Positions 1 through 8,671 are shown, counted from the stretch's first letter. The stretch is 64,000 nucleotides of DNA from Streptomyces zagrosensis (GCF_014203645.1 NZ_JACHJL010000009.1:1-64000); one strand, 5' to 3'. The notes: generated from the letters alone by a model not told the origin. Made by a program: numbers and translations.

Positions 1-1063
1 GCTGCAACATCGCCGCCGTAATCCCCACCACATCCTCACGCTCCGCACCCACCCGCACCATCTCATCGGAAAACACCGACGTCCACGACGGACCCGCTGG
101 CTTCTTCTGCGACGATACGGCGCCGATCGCGTGGAATTGGTCCAACTCGTGTTGTTCGGCGGGAGCGTGGCCCTTGCCCTTTTGGGTGATGCAGTGCACG
201 ATCACCGGCCCGCCGAACGCCTTCGCCCGGCGCAGCGCCGACTCGACCGCCACTAGGTCATGGCCGTCCACAGGGCCGACGTACTTCAGGCCCAGGTCCT
301 CGAACATGCCCTGGGGGGCGACGAAGTCCTTGAGGCCCTTTTTGGCGCCGTGCAGGGTGTCGAGTAGCGGGGTGCCGATGACGGGCGTGCCGCGCAGCCG
401 GTCCTTGCCCCACTCCAGGAAGCGCTCGTAGCCCTGGGTGGTGCGCAGCGTCGTCAGGTGTTCGGCGAGCCCGCCGCGCGTGGGCGCGTACGAGCGGCCG
501 TTGTCGTTGACGACGATGACCAACGGGAGGTCCTTGGTGGCGGAGATGTTGTTGAGCGCCTCCCAGGCCATGCCGCCGGTCAGCGCCCCGTCTCCGATCA
601 CCGCGACGACGTGCCGGTCGGTCAGCCCGCGCAGCCGGTGTGCCTTGGCGAAGCCGTCCGCGTAGGACAGGGCGGTCGAGGCGTGGGAGTTCTCGATCAC
701 GTCGTGATCGGACTCTTCTTGCGAGGGGTAGCCGGACATTCCGCCGCGGCTGCGCAGTTGGGTGAAGTCCTTGCGGCCGGTGAGCAGTTTATGCACGTAC
801 GACTGGTGGCCGGTGTCCCAAAGGAGCCGGTCGCGCGGGGAGTCAAAGACCCGGTGCAGCGCGATCGTCAGCTCCACCACCCCTAGGTTTGGCCCCAGGT
901 GCCCGCCCGTCTTTGACACCGCCTCTACCAGGAACTCCCTGATCTCGCTGGACAGGGCGGTCAGCTCGTGCGGCGCTAGGCGGCGTACGTCCGCTGGGCC
1001 GCTGATCCGGTCGAGGAGCGGCGTGGTGCTTGCGCTGACCCCGGACTGCGAGCGAGAACTCAA
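1..1063 (-). CDS. dxs: 1-deoxy-D-xylulose-5-phosphate synthase (partial, C-terminus outside window)
   Basis: Thiamine-diphosphate enzyme that condenses pyruvate and glyceraldehyde 3-phosphate in the first step of the MEP isoprenoid pathway. The first 354 codons are present; the family is usually about 640 residues, so the gene runs off the left edge. Visible hallmarks are GGHLGPNLGVVELTIALH near residue 50, DTGHQSYVHKLLTGR, and the cofactor motif GDGALTGGMAWEALNN. The start is a TTG at 1063 preceded by GGAGGTG with about 5 nt spacing; a longer frame beginning upstream is in a different phase. It is divergent from ispH, another MEP gene, which suggests joint control. Many Streptomyces carry a second dxs in a hopanoid or terpene cluster, and this may be that copy, but the DNA further left is not available to test it. 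Confidence 0.93.
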   Translation of the reverse strand, partial: MSSRSQSGVSASTTPLLDRISGPADVRRLAPHELTALSSEIREFLVEAVSKTGGHLGPNLGVVELTIALHRVFDSPRDRLLWDTGHQSYVHKLLTGRKDFTQLRSRGGMSGYPSQEESDHDVIENSHASTALSYADGFAKAHRLRGLTDRHVVAVIGDGALTGGMAWEALNNISATKDLPLVIVVNDNGRSYAPTRGGLAEHLTTLRTTQGYERFLEWGKDRLRGTPVIGTPLLDTLHGAKKGLKDFVAPQGMFEDLGLKYVGPVDGHDLVAVESALRRAKAFGGPVIVHCITQKGKGHAPAEQHELDQFHAIGAVSSQKKPAGPSWTSVFSDEMVRVGAEREDVVGITAAMLQ

Positions 1064-1525
1064 AACGCACCTCCATTACTGGCGCGGGGGCGGCACTGCC
1101 CTCGCGAAATTCCGTGGAACGGCCGACCACGGTCGGGGAGTTCTTCGTGGCTGAGGAGGAGGGGAACGGTGAGCCCCTGGTGCGGCGTCCACGCTACGGC
1201 CGCCGTGGCGCATGCGCGTATGGCAATTGATTGCCTGTGTCGCGTCTTCCATCTGCACTGAAGTGCCAGGGCCAGCCAGGTTTGGGTGCTTCCTCACCTG
1301 ACAATTCCGTGGAATCTGGACGAGCGAGCGGTGCATCGGCCGTTCGCCCCGGCCACCTGATGCCGGTGATGCTCGCGCTCCGGCGGGTCATAAAAGCCAG
1401 GTGTCGTGCGCGACAGGCATTTGTGACAGGAGTCTGCTATATACCCGACGCGCACTCGCCGCGAGAATTGGGAACATCAGACTTTTAGTCGTTACGACGT
1501 CTTCGATGCCTGGAGGGAGCAGTCG
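1064..1525. promoter_or_regulatory. Divergent dxs/ispH control region with repeated 12-mer
   Basis: No convincing gene lies in this 462-bp gap between divergent dxs and ispH. An exact 12-mer AATTCCGTGGAA occurs at 1108-1119 and again at 1303-1314. Its core TTCC-GT-GGAA is an inverted repeat. The first copy lies 45 bp upstream of the dxs start. A short stem TGTCG/CGACA lies at 1402-1415. Promoters for both genes must be here, but no hexamer pair with good spacing was found by eye. A shared regulator binding the 12-mers is an inference. Confidence 0.5.
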
Positions 1526-2521
1526 ATGCCTTCGGTAAGTGACACAACGCTCACGTCCCCGCGGCAGCAGCGCAAGCGAATCATCATGGCCGAGCCGCGC
1601 GGATTTTGTGCGGGGGTGGACCGTGCGATCGGCATGGTCGAGAAGGCCCTTGAGCTGTACGGAGCGCCGGTTTACGTACGTAAGCAGATCGTGCACAACC
1701 AGCATGTAGTGAATGAACTGGAGAAGCTGGGCGCACGTTTCGTCGATTCCGAAGACGAGGTCCCCGAAGGGTCGATCTGTGTCTTTTCCGCACACGGCGT
1801 ATCGCCGGCCGTCCGTGGAAATGCGGCCAGCCGCGAGCTGAAGGTGATCGACGCGACGTGCCCGCTAGTGGCCAAGGTCCACCAGGAGGCGCGCCGCTCA
1901 TCGGACGCGGGCAAGACGATCTTGTTGATCGGCCACTCCGACCACGAAGAGGTCGAGGGCACTGTTGGTGAGGCCCCGCAGGACACCATCGTGGTGGAGA
2001 GCGTCGAGGACGCGCAGCGCCTGGAGTTCGACCCCGGTGTGGAACTGTCCTACCTCACCCAGACCACGCTCTCGCTGGACGAGACCAAGGACATCATCGG
2101 CGAACTCACGCGCCGCTTCCCCCACATCAAGGGCCCCGGCAGCGACGACATCTGCTACGCCAGCCAAAACCGGCAAAACGCGGTCAAGGACATCGCCGCC
2201 CAAACCGATCTGGTGCTGGTCGTCGGCTCCGACAACTCCAGCAACTCGGTGCGGATGGTGGAGGTCGCCATCCGGCAGGGCACCCAGTCCTACCTGGTCA
2301 ACGACGTCTCCAAGCTGGACGAGCGCTGGCTTGATGGGGTGGACACGGTGGGCGTGACCTCCGGAGCCAGCGCGCCCGAGGTCCTCGTACAGGAACTGGT
2401 CGCCCGCCTCACCGAGTTGGGTTACGGCGATATCGACAGCGTGACCACCACCACGGAAGACATCGTGTTCTCCATCCCCGGCAGCCTCTTTCAGCACACG
2501 GGGCAGCCGCGCCCGGAATAG
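1526..2521 (+). CDS. ispH: 4-hydroxy-3-methylbut-2-enyl diphosphate reductase
   Basis: Iron-sulfur reductase for the last MEP step, converting HMBPP to IPP and DMAPP. It has 331 residues, normal for the family. The three cluster-ligand cysteines are at C28 (PRGFCAGV), C112 (DATCPLV) and C210 (DDICYASQ). The conserved AHGVSP and TQTTLS segments are also present. ATG at 1526 is preceded by GGAGGG with suitable spacing. It is divergent from dxs, so the first and last MEP enzymes are encoded back to back. It could be either the sole ispH or a second copy tied to a terpenoid cluster. Enzyme identity is secure; the pathway assignment beyond MEP is not. Confidence 0.97.
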   Translation: MPSVSDTTLTSPRQQRKRIIMAEPRGFCAGVDRAIGMVEKALELYGAPVYVRKQIVHNQHVVNELEKLGARFVDSEDEVPEGSICVFSAHGVSPAVRGNAASRELKVIDATCPLVAKVHQEARRSSDAGKTILLIGHSDHEEVEGTVGEAPQDTIVVESVEDAQRLEFDPGVELSYLTQTTLSLDETKDIIGELTRRFPHIKGPGSDDICYASQNRQNAVKDIAAQTDLVLVVGSDNSSNSVRMVEVAIRQGTQSYLVNDVSKLDERWLDGVDTVGVTSGASAPEVLVQELVARLTELGYGDIDSVTTTTEDIVFSIPGSLFQHTGQPRPE

Positions 2522-2563
2522 GCCGCCGACCGCAGGGCTGGGGGCCCGCCTAGCCTGTGGCCG

Positions 2564-2596
2564 GGCTGGTCAACCAGCCTAGCTAGAATGCGGGCC
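2564..2596 (+). promoter_or_regulatory. Palindrome and -10 element, possible leaderless start
   Basis: GGCTGGT-CA-ACCAGCC at 2564-2579 is a perfect inverted repeat. It is followed by TAGAAT at 2584-2589, a good actinobacterial -10 hexamer. The ATG at 2597 lies 8 nt after this -10, where transcription would be expected to begin. No Shine-Dalgarno is visible. A leaderless mRNA starting at 2597, with an operator over the -35 region, fits the layout but is inferred. Confidence 0.4.
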
Positions 2597-3367
2597 ATGC
2601 GTGAGTCCTTCACAGCTGGGCAACTGCGCTTGTCCTTCCTGGATTTCGGCGGTCCGGGTCTTCCCCTGCTGGCTTTTCACGGGCATCTCAACGAGGCGTC
2701 GGTGTTCGCCCCGCTGGCTGAGGCGTTGGCGCCGCGATGGCGAGTCATCGCTTTGGACCAGCGTGGACATGGTGAGTCCGACCGTGCACAGAGCTATCAG
2801 CGGGCTGACTACGTCGCGGATATCGCGGCCTTCCATCGCCATCTGGGACTCGGTCCCGTGCCGGTTCTCGGCCACTCCTTGGGCGGCGTGAACGCCTACC
2901 AGTACGCCGCCCGGCACGCAGGCCAGGTCTCCGCCCTGATCGCCGAGGACATTGGCGCCGAAGTGAACGCCGACTGGTCCTTCGCTACGCAGCTACCTGG
3001 CAAGGCGCCGTCCCGCCAGGCATTGGCCGCGGCTCTCGGTTCGACGGCGCCCTATCTTGAGGCTTCCTTGCGCCAGTTCGACGACGGCTGGGGATACTCG
3101 TTCGACATCGATCACACGGTGCGGTCCCACCAGGCCCTCAGCGGTGACCACTGGAGCGACTGGGAGTCGGTGACCTGCCCGACCCTGCTGGTCCGGGGAA
3201 CGGACAGCGAGGTACTTGCCCAGGACCACGCCCGGGAAATGATCGCCCGCCGGGCCGGTCAGGCTCGGCTGGCCGAACTCCCAGCCGGGCATGTCGTGCA
3301 TGTCGATGCTCCCGACCAGTTCGCCGCCGCTGTGCGTACCTTCCTGTCCCAACTGCCCGCGGTGTGA
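2597..3367 (+). CDS. Alpha/beta hydrolase
   Basis: Cytoplasmic alpha/beta-hydrolase-fold enzyme of 256 residues; substrate unknown. The oxyanion segment is FHGHLNE, followed by DQRGHGESD. The nucleophile elbow is GHSLGG with Ser94. The acid is probably Asp203 in VRGTDSEV and the base His232 in PAGHVVHVD. An in-frame ATG at 2588 lies within the putative -10 hexamer, so the ATG at 2597 is preferred. The gene stands alone between ispH and a GntR regulator. Related proteins include peroxidases, lactonases and esterases, and the sequence does not separate them. Confidence 0.85.
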   Translation: MRESFTAGQLRLSFLDFGGPGLPLLAFHGHLNEASVFAPLAEALAPRWRVIALDQRGHGESDRAQSYQRADYVADIAAFHRHLGLGPVPVLGHSLGGVNAYQYAARHAGQVSALIAEDIGAEVNADWSFATQLPGKAPSRQALAAALGSTAPYLEASLRQFDDGWGYSFDIDHTVRSHQALSGDHWSDWESVTCPTLLVRGTDSEVLAQDHAREMIARRAGQARLAELPAGHVVHVDAPDQFAAAVRTFLSQLPAV

Positions 3368-3602
3368 GGGAGACCGGTGGTCAGCGTGCAGCGCAGTGCG
3401 TACGCTGCGGCGGGGGCGCCTTCGTGGCGCGATGCCTTGGGGCGGGGCCCTGCGTACACCTAGCGGAAGAGCTGACCGGAGTCCACTCCTGACCAGCAAT
3501 GCATCACATCGGGTGATTCGTAGCCCAAAGCTTGCGGGTCTTCTTAGGCGATTGCGAAGCTGATGCGGACTGTCAACCCCCTGGGACCTGTTGGGAGGGG
3601 CC

Positions 3603-4355
3603 GTGGCCTTTGGCGAGCAGCCCGCATATCTCCGCGTGGCCGGCGACCTCCGGCAGAAGATCGTCGCCGGCGAGCTGCCGCCGCATACCCGTCTTCCTTC
3701 GCAAGCCCGCATTCGCCAGGAGTACGGAGTCTCCGACACGGTCGCCCTGGAAGCCCGCAAGGTGCTCATGGCGGAGGGGCTGGTGGAGGGCCGATCCGGC
3801 TCCGGTACGTACGTCCGTGCGCAGCCCGTCCTGCGCCGCCTGATCCGCACCGGATATCGCACCGTTGATGACTGCACCCCCTTCCGGCAGGAGCAGGCCG
3901 ACGAGACCGTGCGCGGCACCTGGGAATCGAGCAGCATCCAGGAGGAGGCCACGTCCGATGTCGCCGCCCGTCTGTTGATCACCCCCGGTCAGCGCGTGAT
4001 GCGCACGCGCTATGTCTTTCGGGCCGCCAATGAGCCGACGATGCTCTCCACCTCCTGGGAGCCACTGGCCATCACGGGGCGCACGCCGGTGCTGCTGCCG
4101 GAGGAGGGCCCGCTGGCCGGGCGCGGTGTCGTGGACCGCATGGCGGCGATCGACCTGGTGGTGGACAACGTCGTCGAGGAGGTCGGTGCGCGCCCTGGGC
4201 TCGCCGAAGAGATGCTCGCCCTTGGCGGCTGTGCCGGCCACGCGGTTTTGGTCATCTCCCGTACGTATTACGCCGGCGGGCGGCCCGTGGAAACCGCCGA
4301 CGTCGTGACCTCCGCAGACCGCTACCGGGTCGCCTACCACCTGCCGGTCCGATGA
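3603..4355 (+). CDS. GntR-family transcriptional regulator with UTRA domain
   Basis: DNA-binding repressor of the GntR/HutC type, about 250 residues. The N-terminal winged helix includes YLRVAGDLRQKIVAGELPP, RLPSQARIRQEYGVS and EGLVEGRSGSGTYV. The C-terminal half looks like a UTRA ligand-binding domain (TRYVFRAANEPTMLSTSWEP and a final SADRYRVAYHLPV). The GTG at 3603 follows GGGAGGGG, with short spacing; an in-frame TTG at 3591 is the alternative. The 235-bp gap upstream shows nothing clear. Its target is not obvious: it may regulate itself or the following small gene. The effector is unknown. Confidence 0.88.
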   Translation: MAFGEQPAYLRVAGDLRQKIVAGELPPHTRLPSQARIRQEYGVSDTVALEARKVLMAEGLVEGRSGSGTYVRAQPVLRRLIRTGYRTVDDCTPFRQEQADETVRGTWESSSIQEEATSDVAARLLITPGQRVMRTRYVFRAANEPTMLSTSWEPLAITGRTPVLLPEEGPLAGRGVVDRMAAIDLVVDNVVEEVGARPGLAEEMLALGGCAGHAVLVISRTYYAGGRPVETADVVTSADRYRVAYHLPVR

Positions 4356-4664
4356 CCCAGCACCGTGGGTGACGGACGCCCCCGCCGATGGGTCGTTGAC
4401 CCTTTTCTCGCCGCTCGGTCGGTTGGGCGGCTGCGTTATCACACTGGTTATGGTGATGTGTGCCGGATGGTGCGTGAGGTATCCGTGAGTGCCGTGAGTC
4501 ACGCTGACCGTCCATAGAGTGGCCGGATGCCTACCTCTTGGTGAGAATTCGTATCCGCTGCGTAAGGGTCGGGCGTAGGCTCGGGCATATGCGGATCGCG
4601 GTTTCCCAGAACGGATTTCGACAGCGTGCGCCGGGGTGCAGCCGGCCTCAAGAGGGGGTGCGGG

Positions 4665-4856
4665 ATGACTGATAGCGCCCCCGAGCCCTCCCTGCCCTGG
4701 CTGGTCGTCCGCCAGGACGACAACGGCAACCGCTATCGCGTCGGGCGGTATGCCACCAAGAGCGAGGCGGAACAGGTAGCCGACCGGCTCCACGCACGTG
4801 GCCCGAGCAAGCTCTACGTAGTCGAACGCTCTACCGCGCCCCGGCGCACCGCTTGA
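4665..4856 (+). CDS. Small SPOR-like protein
   Basis: Predicted 63-residue cytoplasmic protein. It reads as a minimal SPOR-like fold: WLVVRQDDNGNRYRVGRYATKS, then EAEQVADRLHARG and a final beta strand SKLYVVERS. The ATG at 4665 has AGAGGGGG upstream at good spacing. The in-frame start at 4626 has no such site. Proteins of this size and pattern are common in Streptomyces as unassigned SPOR-domain proteins. It lacks a signal peptide, so binding to denuded peptidoglycan, the usual SPOR role, is doubtful. The 309 bp upstream contain no other recognisable gene. Confidence 0.75.
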   Translation: MTDSAPEPSLPWLVVRQDDNGNRYRVGRYATKSEAEQVADRLHARGPSKLYVVERSTAPRRTA

Positions 4857-4952
4857 CCACGACGCCGTCCGTCCGCACCAACGCTCCCCGTACCGCGCGA
4901 CTCGCCGAGCGCGCAGGTCAGCGGCGAGGTCACGGTTGAACTACCGCGGGGC

Positions 4953-6347
4953 TCACGAGGGTTCACTAGGCGAAGCAGTGGCCGGGTGGGGAGGTGCCGG
5001 GTTCGGTACGGAGCTTTTCACGCGACTTCCGCCATGGCCCGCGGGCACCGGATGTTCGGTACGCCGGTACAGCGCGGTGATGGCTGCGCATTGCAAGGCC
5101 ATGGAGAGCGCCATGGCCAGGCACACGCCCGGCAGTCCGAATGTCAACAGACCGTATGCAAGCGGAAGTTGGAGTAGCACCCCACATACCGTGACCCGGG
5201 CGAGTGCCGGGCTGCTGCCGCTGCCTTCGAACACCCCGCCCAGCGCGATAAAGCAGGCGAGCAGTACCAAGTACGGGCCTACGCACCGCAGATAGAGCGC
5301 CCCCGCCTCGGCCACCTCGCCCTCGCTGCCGAAGGCCCGCATGATCAACGGACCGGCGGCGAGCAGTGTCAGCGCGGTCAAGAGCCCGAGTGCCCCGGCG
5401 AGGAGCAGCGCCTGGCGTCCGATGGCCCGCCGCTCATCGCGTCCCGTGCCGAGTAGCTGGGCGGTGCGAATGGCGGCGGCCTGGCGTATCGCGTAGAAGC
5501 CCATGGTCGCGACGTACATCGCCTTGGTCGCGATGCCGTACGCGGCGACCTCGCCGGCACCGATCCGGGCGACGACGGCGACGATGGCGAGCGCCCCCGT
5601 CATGCGCGCGACGAAGTCGGCCGCCATGGGCAGTCCGGTCGCAGCCGTTTTGCGGGCATCGACGCCGAGCGACCCGGTCCGGCGGGGGGATGCTCGGGCC
5701 GCGAGCCGCAGCGTGTCGTTGCGGCGCAGGGCCACGAAACCGCAAGTGAGCGCGACCGTACGACCCAGCACCGTGGCCATCGCCGCCCCGCGTACCCCGA
5801 GGTCGAAGCCGAGGATGAGCAAGGGGTCCAGCACGAGAATCAGTCCGTTCGCGAGCACCGCGAGCCGCATGGGGGTCCGGGTGTCGCCCGCGCCTTTGAG
5901 CATGCCGTCCACGACGTTGGTGGCGAAGAAGACCGCGATTCCTGGCAGCGCGATCGAGAAGTAGTCGGTGGCCAAAGGGAGCGAGTCGCCACCGCCGAGC
6001 ACGAGGCGGGCGAGCGGTTCGCGGCACAGGTAACCGCCGATGGCGACCATTGGCGTGAGGAGTGCCCACAGGGCCCATCCGCCGCGCACGGCGGAGCGCA
6101 TCGCTAACGGGTCCCTTGCGCCACTGGCTCGGGCGAGCAGCACGGTGGTGCCCGAGCCCGCAACGAGGATGACACCGAGCAGCAGGTTCTCGACCGTGGT
6201 GGCGACGGCCACCGCGCCCACCGCGGCCCCGCCGAGCCGTGCCACCCAGACCATGTTGATGATCCCGGCCGTGACTCCTGCGAGAAGTTCGCAGTAGACC
6301 GGTAATGCGAGTGACATCAGCATGCGCCGGTGTTGCGTTGCCTCCAC
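4953..6347 (-). CDS. MATE family efflux transporter
   Basis: Integral membrane multidrug/toxin antiporter of 464 residues, the normal MATE length, with about twelve hydrophobic segments in two halves. Typical segments are LALPVYCELLAG near the N-terminus, MLKGAGDTRTPM in the first half and FEGSGSSPALARV in the second. GTG at 6347 has GAGGGT upstream; the long open frame beyond it is divergent regulatory DNA and padR antisense. Codon 81 is TTA (plus-strand 6105-6107), so translation may depend on bldA tRNA. A PadR regulator is divergent across a 43-bp palindrome, which implies ligand-controlled expression. The pump's substrate cannot be read from the sequence. Confidence 0.92.
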   Translation of the reverse strand: MEATQHRRMLMSLALPVYCELLAGVTAGIINMVWVARLGGAAVGAVAVATTVENLLLGVILVAGSGTTVLLARASGARDPLAMRSAVRGGWALWALLTPMVAIGGYLCREPLARLVLGGGDSLPLATDYFSIALPGIAVFFATNVVDGMLKGAGDTRTPMRLAVLANGLILVLDPLLILGFDLGVRGAAMATVLGRTVALTCGFVALRRNDTLRLAARASPRRTGSLGVDARKTAATGLPMAADFVARMTGALAIVAVVARIGAGEVAAYGIATKAMYVATMGFYAIRQAAAIRTAQLLGTGRDERRAIGRQALLLAGALGLLTALTLLAAGPLIMRAFGSEGEVAEAGALYLRCVGPYLVLLACFIALGGVFEGSGSSPALARVTVCGVLLQLPLAYGLLTFGLPGVCLAMALSMALQCAAITALYRRTEHPVPAGHGGSRVKSSVPNPAPPHPATASPSEPS

Positions 6348-6357
6348 GACGGCACCC

Positions 6358-6400
6358 TCTCTATCCGCTGTACCTCGTTTAGAGGTATAGCGAATAGAGA
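6358..6400. promoter_or_regulatory. Large palindromic operator between MATE and padR
   Basis: The left arm TCTCTATCCGCTGTACCTC (6358-6376) and right arm GAGGTATAGCGAATAGAGA (6382-6400) match at 17 of 19 positions around a 5-bp spacer GTTTA. One edge overlaps the ribosome-binding site of the MATE gene. The other lies 4 bp before an ATG upstream of padR. PadR proteins bind dyad operators between themselves and a divergent efflux gene, so this is very likely the PadR site. Confidence 0.8.
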
Positions 6401-6458
6401 TAACATGAGGGCGGAGAGCGGGCAAGTGTGTGGACCGATACGGGAAGGGGCTCGGCGC

Positions 6459-6983
6459 GTGCTGGAGCTGTCGATTCTGGGTTTCCTGTGCGAGGGGCCC
6501 CTGCATGGCTACGAACTGAAGAACCGCATCCAGGGCCTCAGTGGCCACATCCGCCCAGTCAGTGACGGTGCGCTCTATCCGGCCATCAGTCGGCTGGTGA
6601 AGGGCGGCCTGGTCGAGCAGCGCACCGAGCCCGGCACCGGCGCCGCGGCCCGCCGGGTCCTGACCCTCACCGAGGCGGGGCGCACCGAACTGCGGGCCCG
6701 GCTGCGCCACCCCAAGCAAGCCGACATCACTGATGGTCAGCGCTTCTTCACGCTGCTCGCGTTCCTGCGGCACCTGACTGACCGCGCCGAGCAGGCCGCC
6801 GTCCTGCGCCGCCGGCAGGCCTTCCTGGACACCCCGGCGAGCTTCTTCTACCGCGATGGCGAGCCGGTGCGGGCCGAGGAGGAGTCCGATCTCTTCCGGC
6901 GGGGCATGCTGCGCATCGCCCGCGCCACTGCGGCAGCGGAAACGCAGTGGCTGGCCGAGGCCATCGACAGCCTGGAGACCTGA
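6459..6983 (+). CDS. PadR-family transcriptional regulator
   Basis: Winged-helix repressor of 174 residues. It opens LELSILGFLCEGPLHGYELK, the classic PadR N-terminus. The wing segment VSDGALYPAISRLVKGGLVE follows, and a C-terminal Vir_C-like helical dimerisation region contains FFTLLAFLRHL. The GTG at 6459 has GGGAAGGGG with about 8 nt spacing. An ATG at 6405 would add 18 residues and is directly after the palindrome. It probably represses itself and the divergent MATE gene, with a toxic ligand as inducer. The family call is firm; the start is less so. Confidence 0.9.
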   Translation: MLELSILGFLCEGPLHGYELKNRIQGLSGHIRPVSDGALYPAISRLVKGGLVEQRTEPGTGAAARRVLTLTEAGRTELRARLRHPKQADITDGQRFFTLLAFLRHLTDRAEQAAVLRRRQAFLDTPASFFYRDGEPVRAEEESDLFRRGMLRIARATAAAETQWLAEAIDSLET

Positions 6984-7020
6984 GCGGGGCCAAGCCGGAG
7001 GCATCCGCGCCGGCCTGTCC

Positions 7021-7054
7021 TGCTCAACTGTCCTGCTCAACCATGCTGCTCAAC
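7021..7054. repeat. 13-bp tandem repeat, three copies
   Basis: TGCTCAAC recurs exactly at 7021, 7034 and 7047, a 13-bp period, with TGTCC/CATGC/CGTCC fillers. It lies between padR and the Nudix gene. No function is evident. Confidence 0.6.
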
Positions 7055-7146
7055 CGTCCCGCTCGGTCGTCCCGATGGCCTGCCCCGACGAGCAGCCCCG
7101 CTAGGGTCCTGCCCTGACGTGAGTTCCCGACGGTGAAGGCGGAGTG

Positions 7147-7548
7147 ATGGCGGTCCTGATCGACACGGTGGCATGGGTGCGTGTGCAGGACGGCCGGATT
7201 CTTTGCGCACGGCCGCGGGGGAAGAGCATCTTCTACATCCCCGGTGGCAAGCGGGAGGGCGCGGAGAGCGATCGGGAGACCCTGCTCCGCGAGATCGAGG
7301 AAGAGCTGACCGTACTCCTTGACCCGGACACCGCGGTGCACGTGGGTACCTACGAGGCCGTGGCATCCGATGTGCCGGGCGGCGCCGTGGTGCGTATGAG
7401 CTGCTACACCGCGGACTACGCCGGGACGTTGACGGTGAGCAGCGAGATCGAGGAGCTGGCCTGGTTCTCCTACGCTGACCGCCCCCTGGTCCCACCCGTG
7501 GATCAGCTTCTCTTCGATGACCTCAAGGCATCGGGCCGGCTGGTCTGA
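7147..7548 (+). CDS. Nudix hydrolase
   Basis: Small cytoplasmic pyrophosphohydrolase acting on a nucleoside diphosphate linked to another moiety; 133 residues, normal for a single Nudix domain. The Nudix box is clear: GGKREGAESDRE followed by LLREIEEELTV, with metal-binding glutamates in REIEEE. ATG at 7147 has GAAGG at 7 nt spacing; GTG at 7144 is immediately in front. The closing region ELAWFSYADRP is typical. Substrate is unknown. It stands alone between padR and a HATPase gene. Confidence 0.9.
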   Translation: MAVLIDTVAWVRVQDGRILCARPRGKSIFYIPGGKREGAESDRETLLREIEEELTVLLDPDTAVHVGTYEAVASDVPGGAVVRMSCYTADYAGTLTVSSEIEELAWFSYADRPLVPPVDQLLFDDLKASGRLV

Positions 7549-7715
7549 GCCGGCAGGCGCGGTCGAGGCGTACTGGCGGCCGAGAATACGCCGAACGTGC
7601 CACCGTGCTTCCCCGCGGACGATAGGCCCACCCGAATATCGGGTATGTGCTGATTAACCCCGTCTAACGTGGACAATTCAATGGGGCCCGTCAGCGTTCA
7701 GGGGAAGTGGTCGGC

Positions 7716-8147
7716 GTGAACGACAGCGCAGGGGCCGTGGCCTCCACACCGGGGTTCGCCGAGTGGAGCTTCTCCGCCGAGCCTGACTCCGTGCGCAGCG
7801 CCCGCGGGCTGGTGCGCAACGCATTGGCGGACTGGGGCCTTGCAGCGATCAGCGATGTGACCGTTTTGCTGGTCAGTGAGCTGGTCACCAACGCGCTCCG
7901 GTACGCGAGCGGCCCGATCGGTGTTCGCATGTACTGCCGGCCCCTACCCGGCTCCGGCGGTCGCGCCCTATTGGTCGAGGTGTCCGACCCGGTGAAGGAC
8001 CCGCCAAGAGAACGGGCCGCGGCCCCCGAGGACGAAGGGGGTCGCGGCCTTCAACTGGTGGCCTGCGCGTCCCGACGCTGGGGGACCCGGCGCGGCACGG
8101 TGGGCAAGACGGTCTGGTTCGAACTCGCGCTCCCGAGCGGTGCATGA
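7716..8147 (+). CDS. Anti-sigma-type ATP-binding protein (HATPase_c_2)
   Basis: Protein of 143 residues with a single GHKL ATPase fold like RsbW/SpoIIAB serine kinases, abundant in Streptomyces. The N-box is LVSELVTNALRYA. The G1-like VEVSDP and G2-like EGGRGLQLVA motifs follow, and the C-terminus is KTVWFELALP. GTG at 7716 has GGGGAAG at 8 nt. The last 40 residues closely resemble the C-terminal HATPase domain of the large phosphatase gene just downstream, so the two are likely paralogous and may act in one partner-switching pathway. The partner anti-sigma antagonist is not in the window. Confidence 0.85.
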   Translation: MNDSAGAVASTPGFAEWSFSAEPDSVRSARGLVRNALADWGLAAISDVTVLLVSELVTNALRYASGPIGVRMYCRPLPGSGGRALLVEVSDPVKDPPRERAAAPEDEGGRGLQLVACASRRWGTRRGTVGKTVWFELALPSGA

Positions 8148-8671
8148 ACGCTGCCGGACGGGTAGGCGACGAAACGGCGGCGGTGCGACCCAAGCGCACC
8201 GTATGACCCGGCCGGACGAAGGCCGGGAAGCTTTACGGCAAGGCACGGGGCCGGGGTGCTGGGACGGTGTGTGGGGCGCGTGTGCTGGAACGGGAGCCTG
8301 ACGGGTGGGGGACGCGCGTGAGCTGTCTGGTTAGAGTCGAGTCTGCCTGGTGAGGAGTCAGGCAGCAGCGGTCTGTGAAACGGTCTGGCCTGCCGTAATG
8401 AGCGGTAGGCGGGATATTTCGCGGCGACGGGGCCCTGGCCGACATGCCATGGCCCGGCGGGGGCTGACGGGGGTTCGATGGGGCCGCCCAAGCCCGAGCG
8501 GACCCGTGCTGGGTCCGTCGAGCGGCTTGTCGAGCGTTCGCGATCGTTACTTCGCACGGGAGTGCGTCGAGACCGTGCTGTGATCGTGAAGGCCGTGCAG
8601 GGAGTGGCCGGGGTGCTGGATACTCGGCGTTCTGGGCCGGTCCTAGCACCTGAGCCGGAGGAGACGGGCAC
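8148..8671. other. Long gap upstream of the PP2C phosphatase
   Basis: This 524-bp gap has several short open frames but none with family features or a good ribosome-binding site. An inverted repeat CTGCCTG/CAGGCAG lies at 8343-8365 with a 9-nt loop. It presumably holds the promoter of the next gene; nothing else is visible. Confidence 0.4.
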
